DNA of 64,000 bases from Anaeromyces robustus (lineage: Eukaryota; Neocallimastigomycota; Neocallimastigomycetes; Neocallimastigales; Neocallimastigaceae). Shown here piece by piece: positions 44,641 to 57,486 of this stretch (positions within the stretch are counted from its first letter, which is position 1; the number at the start of each line of letters is the position of its first letter). The DNA is taken from contig MCFG01000043.1 of the NCBI GenBank assembly GCA_002104895.1, positions 135,001-199,000 on the forward strand, written 5' to 3'. The position numbers and the translations under genes are program-made. The notes under the pieces were generated by a model. It did no database searches. It worked only from the letters and a program-made list of their open reading frames with translations, and was not told the DNA's origin.

Positions 44641-45227
44641 TACAAATAGGGAAGTGTGCATTTCGGCAATGTATTTCGTAAATGTATCGCGCATTAAAAT
44701 AACGTATTATTTAAATGTATTATATTGTGGCTTATAAATTAAATTAATAAAAAATTTATTATATTATTAAAATCAATATTTTATTTATTATTGATTTATG
44801 AAACCAATTTATTAGTGGTATCTTCTTTTTATTAATATTTCTTTTTTTTTTTTTATTTAACTTATGAAATAAATAAAATATTAAGTGAAATTTAAAATTT
44901 ATATTTATAATTCTTTAAATTATGATTATGAAATAAATAAAATATTAAGTGAAATTTAAAATTTATATTTATAATTCTTTAAATTATGAAATAAATAAAA
45001 TATTAAGTGAAATTTAAAATTTATATTTATAATTCTTTAAATTATGAAATAAATAAGAAATGTTTTAATATACAAGTACTAGTATATAAACTCTCTTAAA
45101 AATTTTTTATATAAATGTGGCGTTAAAAATATTTATATAAATTTACAATATGAAATGTGGCGTAAAGGACCTGTCAATGCAAAAAATTTCATGTACATTG
45201 CCGAAATGCTACACTCAGGTACAAATA
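44641..45227. mobile_element. hAT-like MITE with 8-bp target-site duplication
   Basis: TACAAATA occurs at 44641-44648 and again at 45220-45227, enclosing a 571-bp element. Its ends carry inverted repeats (44653-44673 and 45194-45215) that share GCATTTCGGCAATGTA apart from one indel, with AGTGT outside it. The inverted repeats contain CGG and CCG, very rare in this DNA. The interior has subterminal ATGTGGCG(T) repeats (about 45116 and 45154), another CG-containing string (ATCGCGC) near the left end, and a 58-bp tandem array, but no transposase frame. An 8-bp duplication is characteristic of hAT superfamily insertion; the superfamily call rests on that alone. Confidence 0.8.
44864..45057. repeat. 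58-bp tandem repeats inside the MITE
   Basis: Just over three copies with starts at 44864, 44928, 44986 and 45044. The first spacing is 64 bp because of a 6-bp insertion, and the others are exactly 58 bp. The unit begins ATGAAATAAATAAAATATTA. Confidence 0.9.
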
Positions 45228-46876
45228 ATATGATATTTATGTAACATTAATATTTTTATACTTTTTCAGAATTTTTATATATTATTATTTATATAAATTT
45301 GGTATATAAAAATTGTTATGATATATGATATATAATATATGATTGGCTTATATTAATTAGAAATTATAAAGAAAAAAAAAGTAAATCTTTTAATAATTAA
45401 AATAAATAATTAAATTATATAAAAAAAATATATTTTTTTATTTTACAATAAACATAGTTATTTAATATTATTTTAAGTAAAAATAAAAAAATAAAAAAAA
45501 AAAAATTTATTATATTTTAATTATTAATATATTTTCATTTTTATTAAATAAATAAATTTAAATTTATGAAAGTGGTTATATATATTTGTAAATGCATTTA
45601 ATTTATAAAAACAAAATATATTATTTATATATTAATAATAAATTAATAATAATAAAATTTTAAATAATACATTGAATTTATTTTCACAATCATCCATCAA
45701 TAAATAATATTTTCATTTCAGGAATTTTATACATAATCAAAATTTATTCAATTTTTACAAAAAGAAAACGATAATTCATTTAAAAAAATTTCTTTTCAAC
45801 AATTATTAAGTATTTGGATATTTTTTAAATAATAAAGAAAAGATTACAAATTTAATATTAAATAACACATTTTTTTACAGTATTTTTTTTTAGAATGTAC
45901 TTATACCATTACAAAGTAATATATTAATTACATATTAGAAGGCGAGTGATTAATAAATTAAATAAATAAAAATATATATAAATTAAAAAAATTGAATAAT
46001 TTATGAATTCAATCATATATTATTTGATTATTACAATATACCAATAAATATAATTTATATATTTTTTAATTAATTTAAACATAATTAAAAAAAACTACTT
46101 TGTTATTCTTTTAAATATTTCATTGCAATATCTTATTATAATAATAATAATTTATAAGAGAAATAAATATATAGAGTGATAATCATAATATATTAAAATT
46201 TTATTTAAACAAAAATCATCATTAAAAATTAAATTAAAATTTTTGTTCTTTTTTTTTATATTTACATTTAAAGTTTCTTAATTATTTTTTTTATAGAAGT
46301 TATATATATATTTTCCTTTTTGGTTTAAAATTGCATTAATTGATATATTTTTTATAATTATTGGGTTTAATGCAATAATTATATATTTTATTATTATATA
46401 AATAATGAAGATAATTAAATAATTTTTTTTTTTATTTTAAAGATTAATTTAATATAATTTAATAATTGGAAATATATTATCATCACTTCATTTTATATAA
46501 ATATTCAAAATAAGTTAAGTATTATATATTTAAATAAAAAAAAAAAAAAAAAAAAAAAATCAAAGTCATTTGAGAAGAAAAATAAGAGAATTGAATAAAT
46601 AAACAGAATACAAATAATTCAATAATAAAAAATTATAAATTGTAAAAAATTTTCTTACATAAATAAGAAATATTTATGTTTATTTTATATTATAATAATT
46701 TTTAGAAAAATAAATAGACTTTTATTTATTCTAAAAATTATAATATAAAATCAAACATCAATATTAATATTAATATTAATATTAATTTTTAACATAAAAA
46801 TTGTCAATAGTCATTGTTAGCCAGTAATATTTAAATTTTAAATTTTAATTAAAAATAGTAAAATATAAAGACAATA
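45228..46876. other. Intergenic region upstream of CNOT11
   Basis: AT-rich with a long A run (46535-46559) and an ATTAAT-type repeat (46759-46785). It probably contains the CNOT11 promoter, but no motif can be assigned. Confidence 0.5.
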
Positions 46877-49876
46877 ATGACTTCAAGTGATGTAGAAAAT
46901 ATATTTTCTTTATTAAATCAAAATAATGTTTCTTTTGAAGAATTATTTAATGCTTTTCAACAAAAATTTCCTCAAGAGAATAAAAGATTACTATTATGTC
47001 ACACTTTGGGACAGTTGGTTAAGAAATTAATAATTTTTCCAAAGGTATTAATTAAAAAATTTATTATTTATAAATTAAAATAATTATTTAAAAATCATGT
47101 TTGCTAAACTGTAATAAATTTTATATCATAATATATATATATTTATAAATATATATACATATTTTGCTATTGTTTTATTAATTATTAATATTTAATTAGG
47201 AATCTGAAAGAATAATAGCAATTTTTATAATTTACAGTGTTTATTTATTAAATCCAGAAAATAATAAAGTATTGTTGTTTTCAATATATAATATATTAAA
47301 AGATCGTCTTTACAGTAATAATAGTAGTGAGCAAAATAGAAATATAATTATTGAAATTTATTCCATTTATTCAATTATTATTAATACAACAGAGGTAACT
47401 ATAAAATATAATATTAAAAGTATTAAATATAATTTATAATTTATTTTTTAATTATTCATTGGATTCATTGTGTATAATTATTATTTTTTTTTTAAATATT
47501 AAATGTTTTTTTATAAAATAAAAACCTTTCATTTATTATCATTTTTATATAATAAAAAATCAAAATATATATTAAATATTATTATTTATTTATTATTTAA
47601 ATTGATATATAATATAAATTTTTTCATATATATACATAATTTTAAATAAAGACATCAAAACTTACAGTTACCCAATTATTATATGCATGTAACAACAATA
47701 CTATAAATCCTCAACCAGATGAAATTCAATTTTTATTTAAGAAATTGTCAGAGGAATTAAGAGATAAATATAATGTTGAAGGATGTGATGAAACCAATAT
47801 ATTACCTATTTCAAACGAAAATATTAGGTAGTTATATTTATTTATTTATTTATTTATTTATTTATAAAATTTATTAACTATAATTTATTAATAATATTAT
47901 AATATGTATATTTTTATACTTAAACTGATCATATTGCTTTTGTATAATTTAATAACATTGATTATATAAATATTTTAAATAAATAGTCTTTTAAAAAATC
48001 AAAATATTAATTATATTGATGATGTCAGCGTTATAGCAAAAGAAATTTTAAGTAATTCAGAATCAAATAAATTAATTTTTATACCACCAATAATTAATCC
48101 AATTCCTCCTCTTTATCCATTTCATAAAAAAGAGGTAAGATAATAATTAAGAAAATATATTTAATAAAGTTTATCGTATATATACAAATATAAAAAAAAT
48201 TAATAATTTAAAATTTTTATTGTATAAATTTATTTTTTTATAGGTAATATGGATAAAACCAAGGGAAATAACGCATACTCTTGAATGGGATTATAATATG
48301 GGGAAAAATTATGCTAAACGTGACAAAATTAGACATTTAATGGAGCTTGCATTAAAAACTCAATTATCTATTCATCAACAAGAAGTAAAGTATTATTTAT
48401 TATTATTCTTGCATTATTATTATAATTAAATAATTATTAATTCTATTTTACTTATTTATTATAATATTTTTTATAAAAAAACTATACTATATAATAATAG
48501 ATGGTTATTGAGGAATTAAAGAAAGATAAGAAATTAAAATACATTTGTGACATAACTTATGAAAAATTTCCAAAATTAGTTGAAAATAATTCGAAAATTG
48601 CAATTGTTATTTTAAGACAATTAATAAATTCACCAAAATTTAATAAGTATGTATTATTTAAAAATATATATAGGATAGATTAAAATCTGATTATATTATA
48701 ATTATTTTATATAATAATATATCTAATTCTATATATATAAAATTTTTCTTCTTCTTTTTCTTTTTATTATCATAATTATTATTATTATTTTAATTAAATT
48801 ATTTATAAATAAATTAAATATGAATATGTAAAGTTATCTTCAAATATTAGTAAATATTAATGTCTCATTAGCTTCTATGGAAGTAGTTAATAATATTGCT
48901 AAAGCAACAAAATTCCCAAACGAGCTTTTACATACTTACATTTCTAATTGTATTAGTGCATGTGAAAAAAAGAATAACGAACCTTACTTTCAATGTAGAC
49001 AAGCAAGATTAGTAAGTATAATTATTTTTTTTTAATTTTATTTTGTTTTTTATTTTATTTTATTTTATTTTATTTTATTTTATTTTATTTTATTTTATTT
49101 TATTTTATTTTATTTTATTTTATTTTATTTTATTTTATTTTATTTTATTTTATTTTATTTTATTTTATTTTATTTTATTTTATTTTATTTTATTTTATTT
49201 TATTTTATTTTATTTTATTTTATTTTATTTTATTTTATTTTATTTTATTTTATTTTATTTTATTTTATTTTATTTTATTTTATTTTATTTTATTTTATTT
49301 TATTTTATTTTATTTTATTTTATTTTATTTTATTTTATTTTATTTTATTTTATTTTATTTTATTTTATTTTATTTTATTTTATTTTATTTTATTTTATTT
49401 TATTTTATTTTATTTTATTTTATTTTATTTTATTTTATTTTATTTTATTTTATTTTATTTTATTTTATTTTATTTTATTTTATTTTATTTTATTTTATTT
49501 TATTTTATTTTATTTTATTTTATTTTATTTTATTTTATTTTATTTTATTTTATTTTATTTTATTTAATTTTATTTTATTTTATTATTTTTTAATAATATA
49601 AAATAAATTAAATAAATAAATAAATAAATAAATAATAAAATATGTTTTTTCATCTTAAATCATTATTTTTTTTTATATTAATGATAATAAATTATTTTTT
49701 AAATAATAATAAAGGTATGTGTATTTTTACAGTCATTAATAAGAAACGAATTGTTACCAATTGATGAATTTTTCATTGAAATTCAAGCATTTTGTGTTCA
49801 GTTTTCCAAAATAAGAGAGGCTGTAGCTTTATTTAAAACTCTTAATACACTCCAAAAAGGAAAAAATGAAGTTTAG
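46877..49876 (+). CDS. CNOT11: CCR4-NOT transcription complex subunit 11
   Basis: Eight exons (46877-47044, 47200-47394, 47652-47827, 47987-48134, 48244-48384, 48501-48646, 48834-49011, 49733-49876) give about 431 residues, somewhat shorter than the 510 of human CNOT11. The N-terminal half is all-helical. The centre has the family signature of a Pro-rich strand ([19 protein letters not shown]) followed by [19 protein letters not shown], where animal proteins have a Val-Trp-Leu-Asn-Pro and a His-x-Leu/Ile-x-Trp-Asp. The C-terminal helical domain includes [19 protein letters not shown] and ends in [21 protein letters not shown]11 forms a module with CNOT10 on the N-terminus of CNOT1 in the cytoplasmic deadenylase complex that shortens mRNA poly(A) tails. 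The last intron is enlarged by a pentanucleotide satellite. Confidence 0.9.
49050..49583. repeat. (TTTTA)n pentanucleotide satellite, about 530 bp
   Basis: More than 100 TTTTA units, nearly all perfect, fill most of the last CNOT11 intron (49012-49732). The open LFYFI frame of 174 codons across it is an artefact. Confidence 0.97.
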
Positions 49877-51637
49877 GTTTTAAGGGAAAGAAGTAATAGT
49901 AATAAACATTGATAATAATAAATATAATAAATAAAATAAAATAAAATAAAATAAAATAAAATAAAATAAAATAAAATAAAAAAAAAATTAAATAATAATA
50001 TCTTTATATATAAATAAATAAATTAATTAAAAAAATAAATAAAAAATAATAAAAGAATAAATTAAATAAGTGTTTTAATTTTATGATTATCATTACTATG
50101 TACTCTAAAATAAAATAAATATAAAAATAATAAAAAAAAAAAAAAATAAAAATAAAAAATAAAAAACAATAATAATAATTAAATAATTAAAATAGAAAAG
50201 TATATTTAATCATTATATAATATATTAAAATATATATATATACATAAAATTAATATAAATAGTAAAAAAAATTAATATGAAAATAAATAAAAAAATAAAA
50301 AAAATAAAATAAAAAATAAGGACTACAATAATAGAAATAATAATAATACTAATAATAATACTAATAATAATACTAATAATAATAATAATAAAAGATAAAA
50401 AATATACAATTATAATTTTTTTTTTATCTTAATAATACAACAGCAAAAAGTATTTATATACAATTATGTAATAAAAAATATTAAAGCAAATTTAATATTT
50501 AAAATAAATAAAAAACCTTTTTTTTATTCTTTATACAGATAAATAAAAATTTATTATCTTAAATAAAAAAAAAATATGATAGTTAGAAATTAGAAATAAT
50601 AAACAAATAACAACAAATTAAATAAAAATAATAAAGGACTATAATAACAATAATAGTAAAAAAAAAAGTATAATAATAATTAATAATAATTATTAAATAA
50701 CTTCTTTTAATATGTAAGTTAAAAATAAAGATTTTTTTAAAAATATAAAAAGAATAATTTATGGTTTATAATATGTGGAAACGTAGAAAGTAAAATGATC
50801 ATTTTATAAAATAATAATTTTACATAAATCATATTTATTTTATCTATAATAATTTGTATTATTTTTGTACTGTATTAAAGTTTTGTAATTATATTAATTT
50901 TTTTTTTTTCCATTAGCTGTTTTGTATATATTATATATATATACGTTTCGTTTTAAAATATTATCTTATTAAAATTCATAAGTATTATTCTAAAATAAAA
51001 ATATATATATAAACCTTTCAAATTATTTTATTTTTTTATATTCATATTTATTTATAAAGTATAATTTTATTTTTTATAATTATTATATATATAATAAATT
51101 TATGAGTATACAAATCATGTTAGTAAAAAAGTTTAATCTTAATTTAAAAAAAAAAAAATATTAAAATATAAATCATATAAATCAAGTTTTAAATTTTTAT
51201 TTTTGTTATATCTTACAATACTTTATTTAAAAAATAAAAATAAAAATAAAAATAAAAATAAAAATAAAAATAAAAATATAACCAAAAAAAAAAATTTTTT
51301 TTCTATTAAACTATAATTTATATTATTTGTATGAATTTTTTATATCGAGTTTTTAATAATATTAAGATAAAAAAAAATAATTATAATACTCTACTATTAT
51401 TATTGTTATTATAAATTAAATAACAATAATAGTAATAATAAATTAAGAGTTTTTTCAAGTTCTTAATTTATTGTTATTATTTGTAAAAATTTTTTCTTTT
51501 ATTTTTTAAATCTTATTATTACTTAAATCTTAACATATATATATATAAATTGTTTTAAAATAAAAAAGATATTTGTATTTATAGCATAATAAATAATATA
51601 CAATAATTACAATTATAAAAATAAAAAAGACAAGACA
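49877..51637. other. Intergenic region between CNOT11 and LRR protein 3
   Basis: Short (AAATA)n arrays at about 49930-49980 and 51231-51278, a (TAATAC)n-like run near 50340-50380, and homopolymers. No gene seen. Confidence 0.6.
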
Positions 51638-54052
51638 ATGGTTCAGTTTAACGATCTTCAAAGTCGAATTTTGACCGGAATTTATCAATACTTAGATGAT
51701 GATTCTAAAGATAATTTTAGATATACAAATGAAAAATTATTTAAAAGTTTTGAATCACGTAAATTAGCTACAATTGAAAAATTGTAAATACATATATATT
51801 CCATCAAAATAAATATTATATTTTCTTGTATTAATTTCATATTTTAAATTTTTACTTTAATTATTCTCAAATGGATGTACATATGTTTTTATAAATAAAA
51901 TAATGAAAAATAAACATTCATAAATATAGAAATCGAAATGGACAAAATTTGAAGAAATTACCTAAAGAATTATTATATATGAATAATATTAATAATTTGT
52001 AAATACTAATATTGTATATACTAATTATAAAAAATTTAATAATTATTATAAAATTTACAATATATTTATTTATTTATAATATATTATTTTTATTTTTAAA
52101 TATATATAAATTATCAGGTCATTAGATAATAACAAATTGAATAGTATTCCTGATGAAATTGGAAATTTCGATAAATTAAGATTCTTGTAATAATTAATTT
52201 AGTTATTGTTATTACTGTTATCAAAATTATTACTATTATTATAATAAATTAAGATATCATATTATATTTTATATATTATTTAATATAGGAGCGCAAGATG
52301 GAATAATATTGAAACTATTTCACCAAACATTGGACAATTAAAGAATTTAACTAGATTGTATATATCATGATAATAGAATACTTAAATATAAAAAGAAATA
52401 AAACAATATATATTTATAATAATACATTTATACTATTTTTTTTAATATTATGGAATTAATAAATAAAAAGATCATTACGTGAAAATGGAATAACTAAGTT
52501 ACCAGATGAGATTGGAGAATTATCGTCTTTAACTCATATGTATATATAATATTTTTTTTTTCAATATATGTATATAATTATTTATTATTACATATTTATT
52601 AAAATGTATTCATATATAAATATGTATATTAAATATATATAAATATATATTTCAAAAAAAAAAAAAAAAAAAAAAAAAAAAACAAGATTTTTACAATCAA
52701 ATGAAATTAAAGAAATACCGAAGAGCATTGGAAAACTTAAACTTTTACATATTCTGTAAATATTATTATTTTAAAATAAAAGAATAAAAATATTTAAAAC
52801 AGAAAAAAAAAGAATTAGTTTTATTAATCATATTATAAATTTTAAATTTATTATTATTATATTATAGTAATTTAGATGATAATCTTATTGAGTCCATTCC
52901 ATCTTCTATTCATAGATGCAAATATTTACATACTATGTAATTAAAAAAATTAAAAAAACTATTTTTTATATATTTTATGTATATTTAATTTTTTAATAAG
53001 AGGAAAATTAATCAAAAAATATTATATAAATAATTCCAATAAAATATAGTAATTTAGAAAAAAACAGAATCACTTCTTTACCAAAAGAATTGTTTGATTT
53101 AAAAAATCTTTGTATATTGTAATATATATAAATTTTTAATTCTATAAAATTTTCATCTATCAATGAAAAAAAATTATTAATAATCATATATATTATTATA
53201 TTTATAAAGGAATTTGAATTCAAATGAAATATCCACTATTCCAAAGGAAATTGAAAATGCTGAATCATTGCAATTACTGTAAATTTTAAATTATTTATAC
53301 TATAAATAATTTTTTCACTCTAAATGTATAATAACTCAATCTAAAATTATATTTTTTCTATATTAATGATTCAAGATCATTAAATGATAATACAATATCT
53401 ACTATTACTGGTGAAGTCTTCAACCTTCAAAATTTAAAATCATTGTAATTATATAATATATAATATTAATAATTTTTAAAACTTTAAATATATCAATATT
53501 AACAATTGATAATAATAAATAATATGATAATAAAATATATATATATATTTCATTTATTTTAGATATATTAAAAGTAATCGTGTAAATGAAATTCCAAAGG
53601 AAATTAAAAATGCTATAAAATTAAAAGTTTTGTAAGTTTTATTTTCTTTTTTTTTTTTATTTTTTATTATTATTTAAAAAAAATAATAAATTATTGATTA
53701 AAAATAATATGTATTAATTTTTCCTTATATATTATTATGTAATAAAATAATAAAAATATTTACTTAAAATAGATATTTAAATTCAAATGATATTCAAAGT
53801 ATTCCAGATGAACTTATGGAAGTTACATTATTAACAGAACTGTAAATACAATATTTCATTAAATATTATTAATTATATAAATTAAACCATGTATATACAA
53901 TATTTATATTAATGAAAAATAATTTTTATATTCTTTATTATATTACGTATAGTAATTTATCAGAAAATGAAATTGAAATCATTCCGGAAAATATTAATTT
54001 ATTAAAGAAATTAACATTCCTGTAAATATATTATTATTATTATTAATATTAA

Positions 54053-54111
<59 letters not shown>

Positions 54112-56273
54112 TAGATTATTTATATTTATATTAAAAATAAATTATTTACCCATAATAAAGTGATCTTAGTTATAATAAGATAATAGAAGTACCAATGGAA
54201 TTAGGAGATTTATCAAATTTAGAAACTTTGTAAGTAATTTTATAAAAAAAATTATATATATATATATACCATATGAACTAATGATTTATTATTTTTTCGT
54301 GTTAAATACCTATATAAAAATTTTTAATATTTATTATTTATAAATGAAAGAAATTTAAATGATAATTTGATTACTGAAATACCATTTGAAGTTAAGAATG
54401 GAAAATTGAATAAACTTAGAAACTTGTAAATGAATTTAAATTTTTTTTATTTAATAATTTATTAATATATAATATTTAATAATTTTTTAACATTATTATT
54501 TTCTATATCCAAAAAAAAAATTTTTTTTCTATAATATTTATTTATAATTTTTTTTTTTATAATCTGAAATAATATAAAAATAATAAACATAAAATCAATA
54601 TTATTACTAATAATATAATATAAATTAACATAAAAAACAACATCAACAACAATATTAACGTTAACAATAATCATGAATATAACAAATAAATATATAATAT
54701 TTTTTAACAATATTTATTTATTAATGTAAATAGTAATATTAAAAACAATAATATTAATAATACTGATGAATTATGTATTTATGCAGGAACTGAATTAGAA
54801 ACAAATACAGAATCTGAAGTACCAACTTATTATAATGCTATTTATAATAATATTAAACCACTAAATCAAACTCTTAACAACAAATCCAAGCATAGTAAAC
54901 GTGATTCATTAGGTCATCAAATGTATGCTGACTTTGGATCGGAATGTGCTAATTCAGATGTTGCTTCAATTTCTAATGATAGTTCAGCTACTGAAGTTAA
55001 TGAAAAAGTAAAAATTTTAACAGAAAAAATAGCACAATTAACCGATAATTATACATCATTGGATGAACATATGAAACAAAATAATGAAGTATTCTTAAAT
55101 GAATTATTAAAAGATTCTGATTTACTTTCTCTTAGAAATAAAGAAACAGTAGATGATTTAATTAATCTATTTATTACTAAAGTACAACCTTTAATTGATG
55201 AAATTATTAAAAATAATAGTGAAATTAGAGAAATTCTTCGTAAAGGTAGTGATCAAGTTGAAGAATTAGAAAAGAAAAAGGAAGAAGCCAAGAATGACAT
55301 TGCAAAAGAAAGAAATCAATTAAGAGTTAATATTGAAAGAATTAAAGATAAGAATAGAAAAGAAGAAAAGAAGAGTAAATATGATAATGATTTAATTAAA
55401 AATAACTATGATCCTAATGCTGAATTTAAATTTGATCATAATGAATTAGCTGAATTAGTCTTTGGTAATTATGGTACTAAAACAGAAAATTCTATGCCAA
55501 GATTGTTTATTCTTTTACCAAAGGCAAAAGGTGGTATAAAAAATATATTTTCATTCAAAAAAACAAAAGATAAAACAAAAGAAGGAGACTTTTGGGCAAA
55601 CGTTGATAATTGGATGGAAAGTCCACAATTTCAAATTCACTATTTATGTGAATATGATGGACAAGAACATGTTATGGAAACACCTTATCCATATAATATT
55701 CGTAATGCTAATAAATTATTGGCTTCTACTTCGGTTATTTTAAAATTAAGTGTAGATTGTATTCTTGATCGCCTCGATGAAAATGCCAATTATTGTAAAT
55801 CTTTATTTGAAAAATGCTTAAGTGGTACTTCAACCAATAAATATTTTGAAAATATTTCTAATGTTTTAGCAACAAAAATTTATACCTCTAAACCAGATCC
55901 AATTAATTATAAACAAATATGTCATATGATTGATTCTTCTAGATATGAATTTAAAAAAATTATTGGTGAAATTGATTCTTCTCATAAATATGGTTTACTT
56001 AATAAAGTTTCTATATCTAAAAATTGTACTAGATATATGTGTAAAGAACATGAAGAGAAATTTAAAAAGGAAGGATTTGGTATACCAAAAAGTTTCAAAA
56101 GTTCTAAAGGTAAAATTTCTAGTAGAAATTCTTTAAGTAAATCACCAAAATCTCCTAAATCACCAAAATCTCCTAAATCTCCTAAATCTCCTAAATCCCC
56201 AAAAAGTCCAACAACTCCAACAACTCCAAAAAGTCCAAAAAGTCCAAAACCTTCCAAATCTACTAAATCATGA
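51638..56273 (+). CDS. LRR protein with C-terminal coiled-coil region and Ser-Pro-Lys tail (LRR protein 3)
   Basis: Sixteen exons close in frame to about 885 residues: 51638-51783, 51930-51998, 52118-52186, 52289-52357, 52471-52539, 52687-52755, 52868-52936, 53050-53118, 53210-53278, 53376-53444, 53563-53631, 53773-53841, 53953-54021, 54161-54229, 54351-54425, 54734-56273. Exon 1 encodes an N-cap (MVQFNDLQSRILTGIYQYL). Residues 50-373 form 14 LRRs, one per exon. Exon 16 then holds a linker (to about 450), a charged coiled coil (about 450-590), a region with PRLFILLPK and HYLCEYDG (about 625-730) that resembles LRR protein 1, a KYMCKEH-type Cys/His segment, and a tail of repeated SPK units with TPT variants. 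The SPK units are potential proline-directed kinase sites. No signal peptide or transmembrane helix. Function unknown. Confidence 0.88.
54049..54111. repeat. (ATT)n repeat in an LRR-gene intron
   Basis: About 20 units just after LRR exon 53953-54021. Confidence 0.9.
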
Positions 56274-57486
56274 AGTTAAATCAAAACATAGTTTTTTCTT
56301 TTTTTATTCTCTTTTCCTTTTTGTTCTTTAATATAGCATTTTCAATATTATCATTATCATAAATAGAAAAATCAAAAAATTAACATATATATATAATTTT
56401 TATATTTAATATTGTATATATTGTATATCAATTATCCACATCTTATCTATATACTATATATTTAACTTTTTCTTATATTACATAGTAATATATAATTTTA
56501 TTATATTATAAATAATATAGTATTTTAGAAACTACGAAGTTATATTTATATTATAAAATGTTTTATACATATTTCTATTTTATTATTTTTTGTAAATTAT
56601 ATACTGTTTTTTGTTTTTCAATTAAATATTAGAATTAAACCGTAATATATATTTTATACTACTTTTTTTCTTTCATTTTTATAAAAAAAAAATTGAAAAA
56701 ATAAACTATAAATAAAACAATAAAAAATAATATATATATTTAAATATATATATAATATAAATAAAAATAATTATTATTATTATTATATTAAAAAATATAA
56801 AAAAACAAAATAATAAAATAAAATAAAATAAATATTAAATAATATAAAACAGACAAATAAATAATCAAGTAAATATATAAAATACTTATAAGAATATTAA
56901 TGTAAAAAAAGTTAATCTTTAAAAATTCAAAAAAAGTGGACAAAAGTATTTAAAAACCCTTATTTCTTCATATATTTTTAACTATTCTTATATTATTTTT
57001 ATTATTATTAGTACTATTTTTATTTTATTTTATTTTTTATTTTATTTTATTTTATATTATTTTATTTTATATTATATTATTTTATATTATTTTATTTTAT
57101 TTTTTTTTATATTATTTTATATTATTTTATTTTATATTATTTTATTTTATATTATTTTATTTTATATTATTTATATATTATTTTATTTTACTTTATTTTA
57201 TTTTATTTTATTTTATTTTTTATTTTTTTTTTTATTTTTTTTTTTTTTATTTTTTTTTTTTATTTTATTTTAAATACTCTTATTGTATTTAACTATATAT
57301 TAATCATATGAATTAATCATATGTAAAATCTAATTTATTTATTATAAATATATTAACATTTTTAATATATATAATTATTATTAATTATTATTAACTATTG
57401 ATTATTGACGAGTTGTCAGGCCAAGTTATTAGATCAATATATAATACATATATACATAAAAATATATGCTTTTTATAGTTATTTCT
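56274..57486. other. Intergenic region between convergent genes
   Basis: Holds an imperfect TATTTTATTT/TTTTA satellite at about 57008-57260. A slightly more mixed stretch near 57405-57425 (CGAGTTGTCAGGCCAAG) has no frame or structure I can support. Confidence 0.5.

Noticed and set aside
48501-48683. Separate small ORF starting MVIEELKKD
   Set aside because: It is CNOT11 exon 6, preceded by an AG acceptor and followed by a GTATGT donor, in phase with both neighbours.
49043-49567. 174-codon open frame of repeated LFYFI
   Set aside because: Pure translation of the TTTTA satellite inside a CNOT11 intron.
54921-56273. Independent gene starting at the ATG at 54921
   Set aside because: The frame is open upstream to a good acceptor at 54733 and joins in phase to the LRR exons, so it is the last exon of LRR protein 3.
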